The translations under genes and the position numbers were made by a program. This document shows positions 43,758 through 54,610 of a stretch of DNA of 64,000 nt, one piece after another. This stretch comes from Atopsyche davidsoni (taxonomy: Eukaryota > Arthropoda > Insecta > Trichoptera > Hydrobiosidae). Positions within the stretch are counted from its first letter, which is position 1. The number at the start of each line of letters is the position of its first letter. The notes below the pieces were generated by a model, which was not told where the DNA came from, ran no database searches, and saw nothing but the letters and a program-made list of their open reading frames with translations. The DNA lies in the NCBI GenBank assembly GCA_022113835.1, contig JAILWY010000012.1, positions 1,426,001 through 1,490,000 on the forward strand, given 5' to 3'.

Positions 43758-44481
43758 ATCATTTTTATTAGCACAACAATGTTGGTTAACATAGACATGG
43801 TTTGGCAATGAAAGAATTTTAAATTAGAAAAAAGCGTCCCCCTAAATGCCTTTTCTAGAAAATATAATTAAGAATAGAAAACCGCTGTCAGGTGCTCTCC
43901 AAATCTTATCTAACCGGTGAAATTTATTATACGCTTTGTGGAATGGCATTGTATGTAAATTAATTTTTAATTACAGTCGATTTCGGTTAATTGGGGCGAG
44001 AATACCAAGTCCAGAGGTCTTTTGTTCAATTAAGCAACTACCCCTTTCAGCGCATACTTTTGTCCTTTGAGATTTATCTCGAGTAAAGGGCAACTCCAAT
44101 AAACTTACCGGCGTCTGCAGCGAAAAACATTGTAACTCATGAATCACCAATCACCAAGTTGTTATTCTTTAAAATAATTTTAGGGTTATTTTCAACATCC
44201 ACGCAAGTGTTTCGTTATACTTGAAACAGATTCATACCAAAAATTACATTAAATATTTTTGATACTGTTTTCTAACAACGTAATATTTTTATTAATAAAT
44301 TTTACAAATTACAAAAGCGTTCACAATTTACGAGAAATATATTTTTTAACGAAGAAAATAATAAAGATGCATATTTTTGGATCTTCTTTGTATATAAAAC
44401 ATACTATAACAAAGTTACTTAATTAAGCACATTTTTTCACACATTGAAAACGATTAAAGAAAACTCTCAGAAAATATCATC
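43646..44481. other. Intergenic, AT-rich
   Basis: Contains a short (TA)n run at about 43727-43754. No gene recognised. Confidence 0.5.
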
Positions 44482-44559
44482 GTGACTTGTGTGGGATTCG
44501 AACCCACATCCCCAAGCTTTCATGGCCGGTGCATTTATCCAACTATGCTAACGAGCCAC
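44482..44559 (-). repeat. tRNA-like sequence with intact A and B boxes (tRNA-bearing repeat, copy B)
   Basis: On the minus strand GTGGCTC...AAGTCAC forms an acceptor stem with one wobble and one mismatch. TAGCATAGTTGG is a perfect RNA polymerase III A box and GGTTCGAATCC a perfect B box within a paired T arm (GTGGG/CCCAC). The anticodon stem (CCGGC...) pairs poorly and no sensible anticodon loop is seen, so it is not a normal tRNA gene. The flank AACCAATAATCACATAAAC and GCATTCTGATTGAC is shared with the copy near 57 kb, which marks a repeat family. Confidence 0.7.
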
Positions 44560-45847
44560 TGCAATTTAGTGAGAATTTTTAATAATCATATTCTACATAT
44601 GAACCAATAATCACATAAACATACTAATACCTGCATGGGTAAATAAAAACGCATTCTGATTGACATTAATCTAACTTAATATAAAGTTACTTAATGTATG
44701 AATTCGGAGTTACAGTGGTTTTTGTTACACGCGCGTTATTACCTCGTTAATCTACATTTAGACTTACCTCATATCGGTGGAAATTCCACAACCGTACATT
44801 TGCAGTTGTACTTAAATTAATGATTAAAATAAATTATGTGTTGTCTCTGAATGTTGCTACTTAAATTTTCGGATGTAATTTCACCCTAAAGTAGACCAAT
44901 TTCCTGTCAAAAGTAGTATGCTGAAGTATCATCATTCATTTTTCTGCTATTGAAATATTTTTAAAATCCGCACTACCCTAAAACCCATACATGATGAATG
45001 TTTTTTTTATATTATCTATATCGGTATCAGTATAGATAATATAAAAAAAATACTTTCAAGGATTTTTATTTTCTTAATCAATTACCCGAATATTCCAGAT
45101 ATTTCAGAACAACAATTCATTTGATTTTTTTTTAATGAATATTATCTCCGGAATACGTCAAACTGTGTTTTTACTTTTTCAAAACAAATCTAATATGCAA
45201 AAATCCTCGTTTTATTTATTCAAAGCAAAATAAATATTTTTGGAGTTTCGCTTGCCAAGGCTTTTGCGAGGCTTCTGCTTGGAACAGTTATTATTAATAA
45301 CGGAGAGAACTGAATTATTTGTTTCCCGGATCGTATGGAGTTCTTACACCGTAGACAACTAACCATCCCAGAACTGAAATACATGTATCCGGTTCCTCGA
45401 ATATCCAAAGCGACTATGCTGGAAATCCTATTTGCATATGAAAAAAATTAAACCAAATTTATTTTAAATTACATTCAATCATAATATATCACTATATAGT
45501 CCCGGTACCGGGAATGAAACGTCGGAAGACAAAAAACACCAAGAAAGTTTTTAACACCCATGATTAGATTTCACAAAACTTACCTCTTCTTTATATCAAC
45601 GACTATTTTCAAAATTTTCTAGTAAATAAAAAAGTTGATTTGTTTTTTAAACCTTTCTCTCAAGAATAATCTTGTAATCCTGAACTTCTTGTGATATTTT
45701 CAGGACTTGTGACTTCGTGAATCTTTCACGAAGGCCATATTTACTCCATTGTGATCGCAAAATCGTAAAATTGTAAATATTTATTAATCTTTTTTACTAT
45801 TTTATTATTTAAAGACCAATAATTCAATTTTCGCAATTTTGCAAACA
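44560..45847. other. Intergenic with hairpin and F2-like relic
   Basis: Holds the perfect hairpin at 45001-45050. At about 45503-45540 there is a short stretch GGTACCGGGAATGAAACGTC then GGAAGACAAAAA that resembles one arm of family F2. No gene recognised. Confidence 0.5.
45001..45050. repeat. Perfect 20-bp inverted repeat
   Basis: TTTTTTTTATATTATCTATA (45001-45020) and its exact reverse complement (45031-45050) flank a 10-nt loop TCGGTATCAG. AT-rich, and possibly a MITE core. Confidence 0.8.
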
Positions 45848-46332
45848 TCTAATATATATAATAGCCATTGTGTGTTTATTTGTTTGTATGTATGTTTCAT
45901 TTTTCCGTTCTGTATAGAATATCTTAAAAGATACAACGCTGATTTTTTGCACATAAGTTAAGTAAATTTTTCCGCAGCTATGTGCCGAATTTCAAGACGA
46001 TAGGATAATATTTTCATTCATAAACTTTAAAATATGCTTTAGCGAATTAAAATATGTACGAATTATATGATTCAGTTCTTCACGGTGAGAATTTCAAATT
46101 TAGAACTTTTACAAAAAAAACAAATTTCCAGCTTATAGTCCTCGCCACCAAAGAAGTCCCGCGGAAAAAAATTGAACTAAATTTGACAGCTCGGCCATGT
46201 TATAATAATTCTCAAGGTAAAGCAGTTTTGTGAAGCGGAAAATCTATAAAATATATTTATAAATATATCTACAAAGGGTACGATTCGGCCAATGTTACCA
46301 TTGGAAATACGGAACAGAAGGGTGAATTTGTT

Positions 46333-48552
46333 TTGAATGAAGTAACAAATCATATCGATGCTCGATATGTTAGTGCCCCTGAAGCGATTTGGCGGCTAAG
46401 AGAATATAAAATGCACGATAGGTCTCATGCAATTATTCGACTAGCTATCCATCTTCCGCTCCAACAAATGGTCCGTTTCAGCGATGGAGAAGAGCACGCA
46501 GCACTTGCCCGCGCTGCAGAAAATGATACAACACTGACAGCATGGTTTAAGTTGAACATAATTGATGCAAATGCGAGACAATATTTGTACTCTGAGATTC
46601 CTAACCATTATGTCTTTTCAAAAGGGAAATGGAGTGCAAGGAAGAAGACCAGCGGTAATGTGATGTCTCGGATCTATACAGTTAGTCCGAAAGATATGGA
46701 GAGATATTGCCTTCGTTTGCTTTTACTGAAAGTAGCTGGAGCAATGAGTTTTGAAAATTTGAAAAGCTTCAATGGTACATTGCAACCGACATTCGTAGAA
46801 GCTGCACGGCAAAGAAATCTCTTAGCAGATGACCAAGAATGGGAACGCCTTTTAGATGAAGCTTCAATTTTTGAAATGCCTCGACAGTTGAGACAAATAT
46901 TTGCTTTTATTTGTGTCTTTTGCAATCCAACCAATGCATCAGGTTTGTGGGATACATTTTCCAATATGTTGTGCGAAGATTATCTGATATATATGAGCGA
47001 GTTGAATGCAAAGAATAAAGCTCTGCATGACATACAGGACATTCTACTGTCACATGGCCTTCAGTTGGCATCATTTAGTTTACCAAACCCAGGATCAATT
47101 CCAGAACAAGCCATCGACTACATGGACATTCAAGCGGAAGCAGATCAAGCGACAATCAAAATTAAAACACTCAATTTACTTCAAAAACGAGCTTTTGATC
47201 TTATTCGTGATGCACTTGAAAATCCGGAATCGTCAAGTCGTTGCTTTTATCTCGATGGACCTGGTGGATCTGGCAAAACATATTTGTATAACACGCTGAT
47301 GGCATACGTACGAGGAAAAGGAGAAATTGTTCTACCGCATGCGACAACAGGTATTGCTGCTCTTCTACTCAAAGGAGGCCGCACTGTCCATAGTGGATTC
47401 AAGCTGCCGATTCCGATATTAGAGAATTCAACATCCCATATGCGCATGGCGTCAGAAGAAGCTGTATCTTTACGTGAAGCAAAGCTAATTATTATCGATG
47501 AAGCAACCATGATGTCTTGCCATATGCTCCAATGCATAGATGTTTTATTTCGAGAAATACAAAAGAACAATATTAAATTTGGGGGAAAAGTGATGTTGTT
47601 GGGTGGTGATTTTAGACAGACATTACCAGTGGTTGTGAAAGGGTCAAGAACTCATATAATCGAAGCATGTCTTAAATCAAGCTTACTTTGGAGTGACTTT
47701 TTGAAATTAAAATTGAGTGTAAATATGCGATCAGAAGGACAAGACGTGTTCAATCAGTGGTTAATCGACATTGGAGAAGGCAAAACGCAACCAATAACTG
47801 ATTTGCCAAGGGGTTATATCGAAATTCCTTCTCACATGGTTTGTGAAGATTCCATTATTAGAGCCATTTATGGGAATGCAATTATTGCCAGTGATGAACT
47901 AGCCGATAAAGTGATTTTAACCACCAAAAACAAAATATGTTTAGAGTTGAATCATCAAATTCTGTGCCTGCTGCCGGGAACTGATAAAATATACTATAGT
48001 GCAGATTCAGTGGTATCAGAAGATGACACCGATTTTACTTTTACAACGGAATTTTTAAATTCCCAAACTCCTTCGGGAATGCCCCCACACAAACTAATCC
48101 TCAAAGTAGGCGCCATTGTTATGCTCCTCCGTAACATGCAGCCGAAGCGAGGACTGTGTAATGGGACCCGTATGATTGTTAAAGTGCTGCATCACAATTT
48201 CATCGATGTGGAGGTGTTAACTGGAACAAATAAAGGAGACCGAGTTTTTATTCCAAGGATTGAAATTGCCCCCAGTGAGACCGGTTTGCCATTTATATTA
48301 AAACGCCGGCAATTTCCCGTCATATTAGCGTTTGCAATGACAATTAATAAATCGCAAGGGCAAAGTTTCAATTCAGTCGGCATTTATTTGGATGAACCAG
48401 TATTTGCACATGGACAGTTATATGTGGCATTCTCAAGATGTTCCAATAAAGACAATATTAAAGTGTTCGTGAAAGAAAGTCACCAGCAAGGCAAACTCTT
48501 TCAAGACAATAGAATTTTCACAAAAAACATTGTATACAAGACAGTCCTATAA
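46333..48552 (+). CDS. Helitron Pif1-like helicase (C-terminal part of RepHel)
   Basis: 739 residues, uninterrupted. SF1B helicase motifs are in order: Walker A GPGGSGKT (309-316), Walker B IIIDEA (D389, E390), GGDFRQTLPV (424-433), INKSQGQS (671-678) and VAFSRC (698-703). All catalytic residues are present. A linker region (DARYVSAPEAIWR, about 9-21) precedes the helicase, as in Helitrons. The coding match starts before the ATG: codons from about 46237 read KYIYKYIYKGYDSANVTIGN in frame, after a stop at about 46231. So 46333 is only the first ATG of a truncated ORF. The HUH endonuclease is missing. The intact frame suggests recent insertion or selection on the helicase. Confidence 0.92.
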   Translation: MNEVTNHIDARYVSAPEAIWRLREYKMHDRSHAIIRLAIHLPLQQMVRFSDGEEHAALARAAENDTTLTAWFKLNIIDANARQYLYSEIPNHYVFSKGKWSARKKTSGNVMSRIYTVSPKDMERYCLRLLLLKVAGAMSFENLKSFNGTLQPTFVEAARQRNLLADDQEWERLLDEASIFEMPRQLRQIFAFICVFCNPTNASGLWDTFSNMLCEDYLIYMSELNAKNKALHDIQDILLSHGLQLASFSLPNPGSIPEQAIDYMDIQAEADQATIKIKTLNLLQKRAFDLIRDALENPESSSRCFYLDGPGGSGKTYLYNTLMAYVRGKGEIVLPHATTGIAALLLKGGRTVHSGFKLPIPILENSTSHMRMASEEAVSLREAKLIIIDEATMMSCHMLQCIDVLFREIQKNNIKFGGKVMLLGGDFRQTLPVVVKGSRTHIIEACLKSSLLWSDFLKLKLSVNMRSEGQDVFNQWLIDIGEGKTQPITDLPRGYIEIPSHMVCEDSIIRAIYGNAIIASDELADKVILTTKNKICLELNHQILCLLPGTDKIYYSADSVVSEDDTDFTFTTEFLNSQTPSGMPPHKLILKVGAIVMLLRNMQPKRGLCNGTRMIVKVLHHNFIDVEVLTGTNKGDRVFIPRIEIAPSETGLPFILKRRQFPVILAFAMTINKSQGQSFNSVGIYLDEPVFAHGQLYVAFSRCSNKDNIKVFVKESHQQGKLFQDNRIFTKNIVYKTVL

Positions 48553-48719
48553 TAAAAAATTGGTATGTACCACTCATTTGTGATGGCTCATAGAATGGCA
48601 TTGCTTTCGAAATTAATATCCACTTATTCAAAATATATGTGTACAAAATGAAAGAAAATATATTCATATAATTGTCAGCCAAACATATGTTCAAACACTA
48701 TTACATCGTTCATCGAATA

Positions 48720-48734
48720 CGTCATTTTATGACG
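48720..48734 (+). repeat. Helitron 3' subterminal hairpin
   Basis: CGTCAT and ATGACG pair around TTT, 10 nt upstream of the terminal CTAG. In Helitrons this hairpin acts as the transposition stop signal. Confidence 0.8.
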
Positions 48735-48748
48735 GGCTACATTTCTAG

Positions 48749-51700
48749 TATTATTATAATACTAAAGGAGCAAAAAAAAAGAATTACATAAATTACTTAA
48801 CGATAGTAAAAATAAATCTAAAACTAATAGTACAAACACTTAGCGGTATTTTTTTTTGAGCTCACATTGTTAAATAGATCTGCCTTAATATACAAAATAG
48901 ACTATATCAAGTCCCCGAGCCCCTCTCCTTACGAGGGGAAGCGTCAAACGACGTGAGATTTTTCCGAAATACACTTAGAAAGTTGAGTTTGAAGTATTTT
49001 TGGGACTTTTATTGGAATATTCGAACGGCGGGGCTCGAGTAAATACGCGAGGGCATTTCAGGAAATGGAGAAAATGTAACTTCCGGATAAGGGGTTGAAC
49101 CTCTGAGGCTTCTAAGGGATGAAATAGAAGGGATGAAGTAGGGTTTCCACGGGGAAAAAAACACATTCGACTGTGTTGGTTTGTTACTTAAAAATACGGG
49201 TCGTGTGCCGAGCACGTCCGTTTTAAATTGAACTTCTCTTAAGATTACTTAATATTTATTTTTAATATTATTATTACAAACTTATTTTCAAAAGTCTTTA
49301 TTTAATATTGGTTAGACATTCATTTGCAAAGTACAAGCTTAGTTATTATTTAAAAAATATATAACAGCAGTTATACAAATTGAAATTCATGAAACTGTTT
49401 GCTAACTAAGTCTGCCTCGTTGTTTAGAGGTTAGCACGCTTGTTAACTATGGAATCACGAGCTTAGTAATATATACTTTTTTTGTATTTAAACTGTAACT
49501 TATGTTCAAAAGTAAACGATATTCTCAAGGGTACGATTTGTGTGATTTTCTTGTACATACAACAAATATCAAAGACGCAACAAGTCTATTAGAGCCGAGC
49601 TTATCGCTGAATGTTTTTTTATCTGTGGCTTACTATTTTATCGACTCCTTATTTAGATTATAATGTTAAGGGTGTCTTCCGTTTTCCGTAAATTTATAAT
49701 TTTTTTGTGCTGTTGAGATTTTTGGCAACCCTTTGTGCCTACGGGGGTAATGTCTGTGATTGTGCAAGACTTTAGTGCCGAGCACACTAATTCTGTGCCA
49801 TAACTGAGTGCATATCTTGAAGATCTTGCTTTGTACGTGTTTGCTTTGTTTATTTTATAATTATTCCCATAACGTTGGCATTAAGAGCGGCAAGCATTTG
49901 CATTTCTAGAAAATGTATGGCGGATAAAGAAAACGTAATATTTTGAAATAAACTTTGAGTCTTCACTGTAGCCTTAACATAAAAACTTACATATATATTT
50001 AATAATTTTATTACAACAAAATTAATATTTTTGATAATTCATATATGGCAGATCACACTAAGTAATAGATAAAAGTACGAACCACCCAACAGATTCTGGA
50101 AACCAGGACTGTTTGGAGTAAAGTTGAGGATTTTCGGGTCTAGCCAGCCTGCTCTGGCCTGTCCTAAGCAGGAGCGATTTCCGATAGGCCAGGAGAGGTC
50201 AGGCTAGGTCATGCATGCAGTAATCAACTGAGTTTAATTAAAGTCCCAGCCGTTTTAATCATGTGCAGCCTCGAGTGAAATTTGAAATCATCCTGCCGAG
50301 TTATTACTCCACGTTTCCCTGAAATACTTCAGGAAAATTGCATACTATCAGCTAATAATTATGTCGTGGATGTAATGAAAACGTTACACTTAATGAAAAA
50401 AATTATCAACTTCATATTATATACGAAAAAATAAAAAAAAAATATGAAAATTTGCGCATTTTTTTTTTTTCGATGTTTGACTTTTCGATCTTTGTCGAAA
50501 AAAAAAATTATAATTATTTCTTCGCTTTCTTACACTTATAAAATTTAAATTTAATATTAGATTTTAATAGTAATTTCCAGTAAAATTTATCGTTTAATTT
50601 ATCTCATATAATTGCATTGAATGACGTTTAGCATATGAAAATATAATTTATTTCGCTAATGTAATTGCAAAAGGACGATTGGGATTCCTTATTCTGTTTA
50701 TTATGAATACTGATAATTAATTTAAATGGACAACGTTTATTACATTATAATTCGGCATATAATATACGAGTATATAAAAGGTTCAGTTGATAACCATCTC
50801 ATATATTTATTATTGTATTTGAATACATTTGCTTTGATTGTGAATAAAAGATACAGACAATTCTTAAAAGTATTAAAATCCAACGTTTTTATTAACTAGA
50901 AATTTTAATTGTAAGATGCAAGTTTTATTTAAATTAAATATTTTTTTTCATAACAAGTGGCGTACCCATCCGAAATTGCATTCCGTACTTATTCTTAGAG
51001 TAGTCAAGGTATAGATTTCTTAGAGTGACTCAAGTTTGTGGAATAATAATAAAACACACTTTAGCTTATCAGTGTGTATTTATAGGCATTCAATTGTTTT
51101 GAATACAAATGACAATAAAAGGTCAAGTTCTATGAATACTTGTTTACTGCAAATTGTTTTCCAGAAAATCACGTCATCCGATAAATCTAATGAAATAGGA
51201 ATTCTCCGAGCACCACAGAGTGGCCTTTGTTGGCCAGCATCTGGCCTGCCAGCCCTTCGCATTCATCATCTCTCGGTGTGATTGCATCTTAACGAGATGA
51301 GCTGGGCCAGCACCATCTGCAGTCGCGGAATGCCGCAAGACCCTGCACTCACCGATGATGCAACACCAAAGCGAACACTTTGATCTTGTCAAACTGACGA
51401 ACTAGCTACAGTTGAAAACTTCAGGCCTACCTTCATTAGTCTTCAATTCGTACAGATCGCACTTCACCGGCGAACACTGTTTTACAAAGCGGCTAACAGA
51501 AGTTTAACCCGCAAGCAGTTAAAGATGCACTTTCAGATTAGCAGCGGCATATGCACGAATACATTAACTTCATTCCGGGAATTCTCGTCTATCCGTCAGC
51601 TTGAGTCCAACGAATCATCCAATTATAGAGCCTCTCTTGTCCTCCGCCCACGGGGTTCCCCGCATGGGAGTCCGCGAAAACATAATCACTGCCATTACTC

Positions 51701-52560
51701 AAGCCGATAGGCATCAAGCCAATACAAACCGCCAAATAGCACCAATTCAATTGCTCATAAATTCCGACCGTCGGGATTTTAGCCGCAAAAATGTTTCTGA
51801 TTACTCGCTAACCAAATCGTCCATCGCAATTATTTTGTCCGTGTACGTGGGTCTACAAACACGGGGAAAAACACAGATATTTTTAATTTGTTACTTTTAG
51901 ATACACGGTGTTTCAAAACTATTTTTTTGACTAGCAAAAAAATAATTCAAAACTGGTTTATATTATAGAGGTTTGTTGTTTTGACAGCCGTTGTTATTCG
52001 ATTATTTGGTTTCTTGAGTGTTGAGGTTGTTCATGTTTTCTGTCTCCGAGCTGATAGCATCTTCATGGGCATCTATTACTATGCAGTTGAGATTGGCGAT
52101 CGTGGAATTGCAGCAAAGTTTACTAAATAGGCTGCTAGCCTCATTCTTTAAGAGAGTATCTAAAGTAGAGCAGATGTGTGAACATTATAAATATGCAAAA
52201 TGATAGTCTAAGCCTGCTCTTGGACTCTATTAGTCTCAAAGCACTGGTTTCTATATCCGACGATAGGCATGACTTCGGTGAGAAATTTCCATGACAAGTA
52301 AGCTTTAAATCTCATTTCTTAGAGTAACTATTGAGGTTTATCACGCTGAAATGGATGATATGCATATTTTTTAATTTAATCGATTTCATTATTATTATAT
52401 TCACAATTAAGCTGTATAGCTGAAAAATGCAGTTTTATTAAAAATAACCATAGGTATCACTTTAGTAAATGTTACTCAATATTACGTTGCATTAACAAGA
52501 ACGAATCAATGAATGCAATAAAGGATGCCGCTCATCCCGATGATGGTGAAATTGTCCCAA
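48749..52560. other. Intergenic, AT-rich, with scattered GC patches
   Basis: No gene recognised. GC-richer patches lie at 49010-49160, 50090-50220, 51190-51390 and 51600-51700. Within 51300-51400 the minus strand has a GTGAGT donor after TGCATCATCG and a CAG 41 nt before it, so a small exon is conceivable but unsupported. Confidence 0.4.
49408..49466 (+). repeat. 5' half of a tRNA-like sequence
   Basis: GCCTCGTTGTTTAGAGGTTAGCACGC-type sequence (49414-49439) has the D-arm and A-box pattern of a tRNA. It is followed by an anticodon-arm-like stretch and ends without a T arm. A truncated SINE or tRNA pseudogene is likely. Confidence 0.4.
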
Positions 52561-52567
52561 TTAGCGG

Positions 52568-52845
52568 TTCACGGCATGTTAAGCAGCCTACACATACTGC
52601 AACATAACCGATAACAGTGAGTAACAAGTAGCATCCTGTTATGTTAGTAATTTTGTCTATATATTATAGACAACGCAAAAGAGCTTACGTTTTACTGTAA
52701 TCACTGGATTCTTGGGTGTCATGCTACGTTTCTTTTTTAAGGTTCCAACGATTCGGTTATTGACTGGTCAACGTTCAGTTGTCGGTTGTGTGGCAACCTG
52801 TGTAGGCAGCTTTATGATCCGTGACTCAGCCGCCCATGAAAGCGT
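52568..52845. repeat. Diverged terminal inverted repeats (possible MITE)
   Basis: CACGGCATGTTAAGCAGCCT and about 35 more bases (52568-52622) recur, inverted and with mismatches, at about 52760-52840 (GGTTGTGTGGCAACCTGTGT, AGGCAGCTTT). No target duplication or protein is visible. Confidence 0.45.
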
Positions 52846-54552
52846 CTAGTGTCCGCTGTAGCGGCTCATCCAAGTAATAAAAAGCCGCTCGTGATAGCAA
52901 ATTGACCGCAATTGACTAGGGGACCTGTGGGCGGACAGGCAGCGATGCAGACAGGAGCGCGCAAAAAAATCAACAACACAGTTCCCTCAATTTACGCGTA
53001 ATCTTTGCGCTTAAAAAAAGTCTTACTTTAACATATATCCTTGTCTTTTGTCAGGCGCATAATTCCTTTAGATTGCGATCAGCTGCGGCTGACTTCTTTT
53101 ATATTCACGGCAGGTCGGTTTAATTTGTAATACGTCATATTTAAATAAAAAAATATGTGTGGGCAAATGGCTATGAGATTAATTTATTTGATATTATTGA
53201 TCGAAACTACTTGATGGATTTTTTAGGAACAAAATATTTTTAGTGTGTATTCCAACTTTTTATTTTAACAGAAAACTGAAAAAAAAAATATTTCTCGACT
53301 AGAAGTCTTCCGTGAAAATCCATGGTTGCCAAGTAGGTGTGATAACTACTAGACAATTAGATGATCGATACTTGTCTTAACAGGAAAATCCAGAATGAAC
53401 TTAATCAAGTATATTGCGGTGAAAACTAATTTATATCCATATTATCAAATGTCAGTGTAAAGTATTAGAAGCATTATTCTATATTAAGATTTTTATCTGT
53501 TTACTTATTATGACTGATGGCCGGTGACTGATGATCGAAAGATGTTGATGATAAATATTATATTATGACTGATGATTGATCTGTGAGAACTGATTTATGA
53601 TGTATTATCGCTTCTAAATCAGTCGCTCTATGGCGCATTGGTTAAATCATTATGGTATTATTATAGAGACAGGATTTAATATTTTATATAGACATTTGAG
53701 TAATTGATTGAGGGTCTAAAAAAAACTTTAATATATTAATAATATAACCAACTTTTAAAGTTAGAAATATGTTATTTCTTTATGATCAATTTAATAGTGG
53801 TAGAAATAATTTGAATGTTTTTTTGTATGAAGTATGAATTTTCACAAACAGCTTAAAATTTTACTACAAAATAAATCGAATTCATGTTTTATAAAATTTT
53901 TAGTATTTTTTTTTTTTTAATGAAACATGCATGAGTCCAATAAAATCAGTTTCATAGTTGGAATCGACCCGAGGACCACCCAATCAAGAGTCACCATTGA
54001 GCCAATAAGCCAACCATACCAAAACAAAATGTTTGGAGTGTTTGCGTATGCTTTTAGCATTAAATAAATAATTCCTCTTGGTTTTCTTTTTCTATTAAAA
54101 AAATATAATGGATAAACATAAAAAAAAAAAACATTGAAGCATCTGCTACCAAAAAATAACAATAAGTACTTTTTTCTGTAAAAGTTTCCGCAAAAAATAC
54201 TCAAGCATATAAATCATCAAATTGTTGCTTACGCTTTCCGTTCGCCTTTCCTTTGTAACTTTTTTTTCACTGCGAATATTCTACGCCCCTGGCCGCCAAC
54301 CCCCGCTTCGGCCGCCACTGGCCAGACTAGGCGGCGGGTATTCCGAGTTTCTCACGGAGAGCCAGGCATCCTGCAGGGAATTCAATACTCGGTGTCAGCT
54401 GCTCTGGACGCTCCCAGGCGGAAGAGATCGCGTGCTCTGATACGCAGGAGTCCATTCATCCAGTAGTCGATCGAGCCTGATAACGCATTCGCGGATAAAT
54501 AGCACGGGATTTTATTTGCATAGTGGTGAAATTATAATAAAATAAATAATAG
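52846..54552. other. Intergenic, AT-rich
   Basis: Holds two degenerate tRNA-like sequences (about 53621 and 53949) and a GC-richer patch at 54285-54430 without recognisable coding motifs. Confidence 0.5.
53949..54014 (-). repeat. Degenerate tRNA-like sequence with A and B boxes
   Basis: The minus strand reads TGGCTCAATGGTGACTC, an A-box-like D arm, then GGGTCGATTCCAACT, a good B box. Acceptor pairing is poor. It is probably a tRNA-derived SINE head; the flanks differ from the 44.5- and 57-kb family. Confidence 0.45.
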
Positions 54553-54610
54553 AGAGCTCTTTCGCCGAACACGACATCTTCAAAACTCGTGTTCGGCGAA
54601 AGAGCTCTCG
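54553..54610. mobile_element. Perfect palindrome with GGCGAAAGAGC core (foldback family F4)
   Basis: Two exactly complementary 23-bp arms (54553-54575 and 54588-54610) flank a 12-nt loop. Each arm reads TGTTCGGCGAAAGAGCTCTC outward. The minus strand gives TTGAAGATGTCGTGTTCGGC then GAAAG, again a TGAAGATG - stem - GAAA order. AAATAAACG downstream recalls the tails of the other families. Confidence 0.65.

Larger units (their letters stand above)
45848..48748 (+). mobile_element. Helitron, both termini present, Rep deleted
   Basis: The 5' end is TCTAATATATATAATAG, preceded by A. The 3' end is CTAG (48745-48748), followed by T. A hairpin CGTCAT-TTT-ATGACG lies at 48720-48734, ending 10 nt before CTAG. 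Insertion between A and T, TC start, subterminal hairpin and CTRR end are the defining Helitron marks. The 2.9-kb element has about 400 bp of noncoding 5' sequence, a helicase ORF, and no HUH Rep nuclease. It is therefore an internally deleted copy that would depend on Rep from elsewhere. Confidence 0.88.

Noticed and set aside
46674..47570. Minus-strand and shifted open frames inside the helicase
   Set aside because: Shadows of the 739-codon Helitron helicase frame.
53621..53700. tRNA-like GGCGCATTGGTTAAATC stretch
   Set aside because: An A-box-like pattern is present, but there is no B box or T arm. Too decayed to list as a repeat with confidence.
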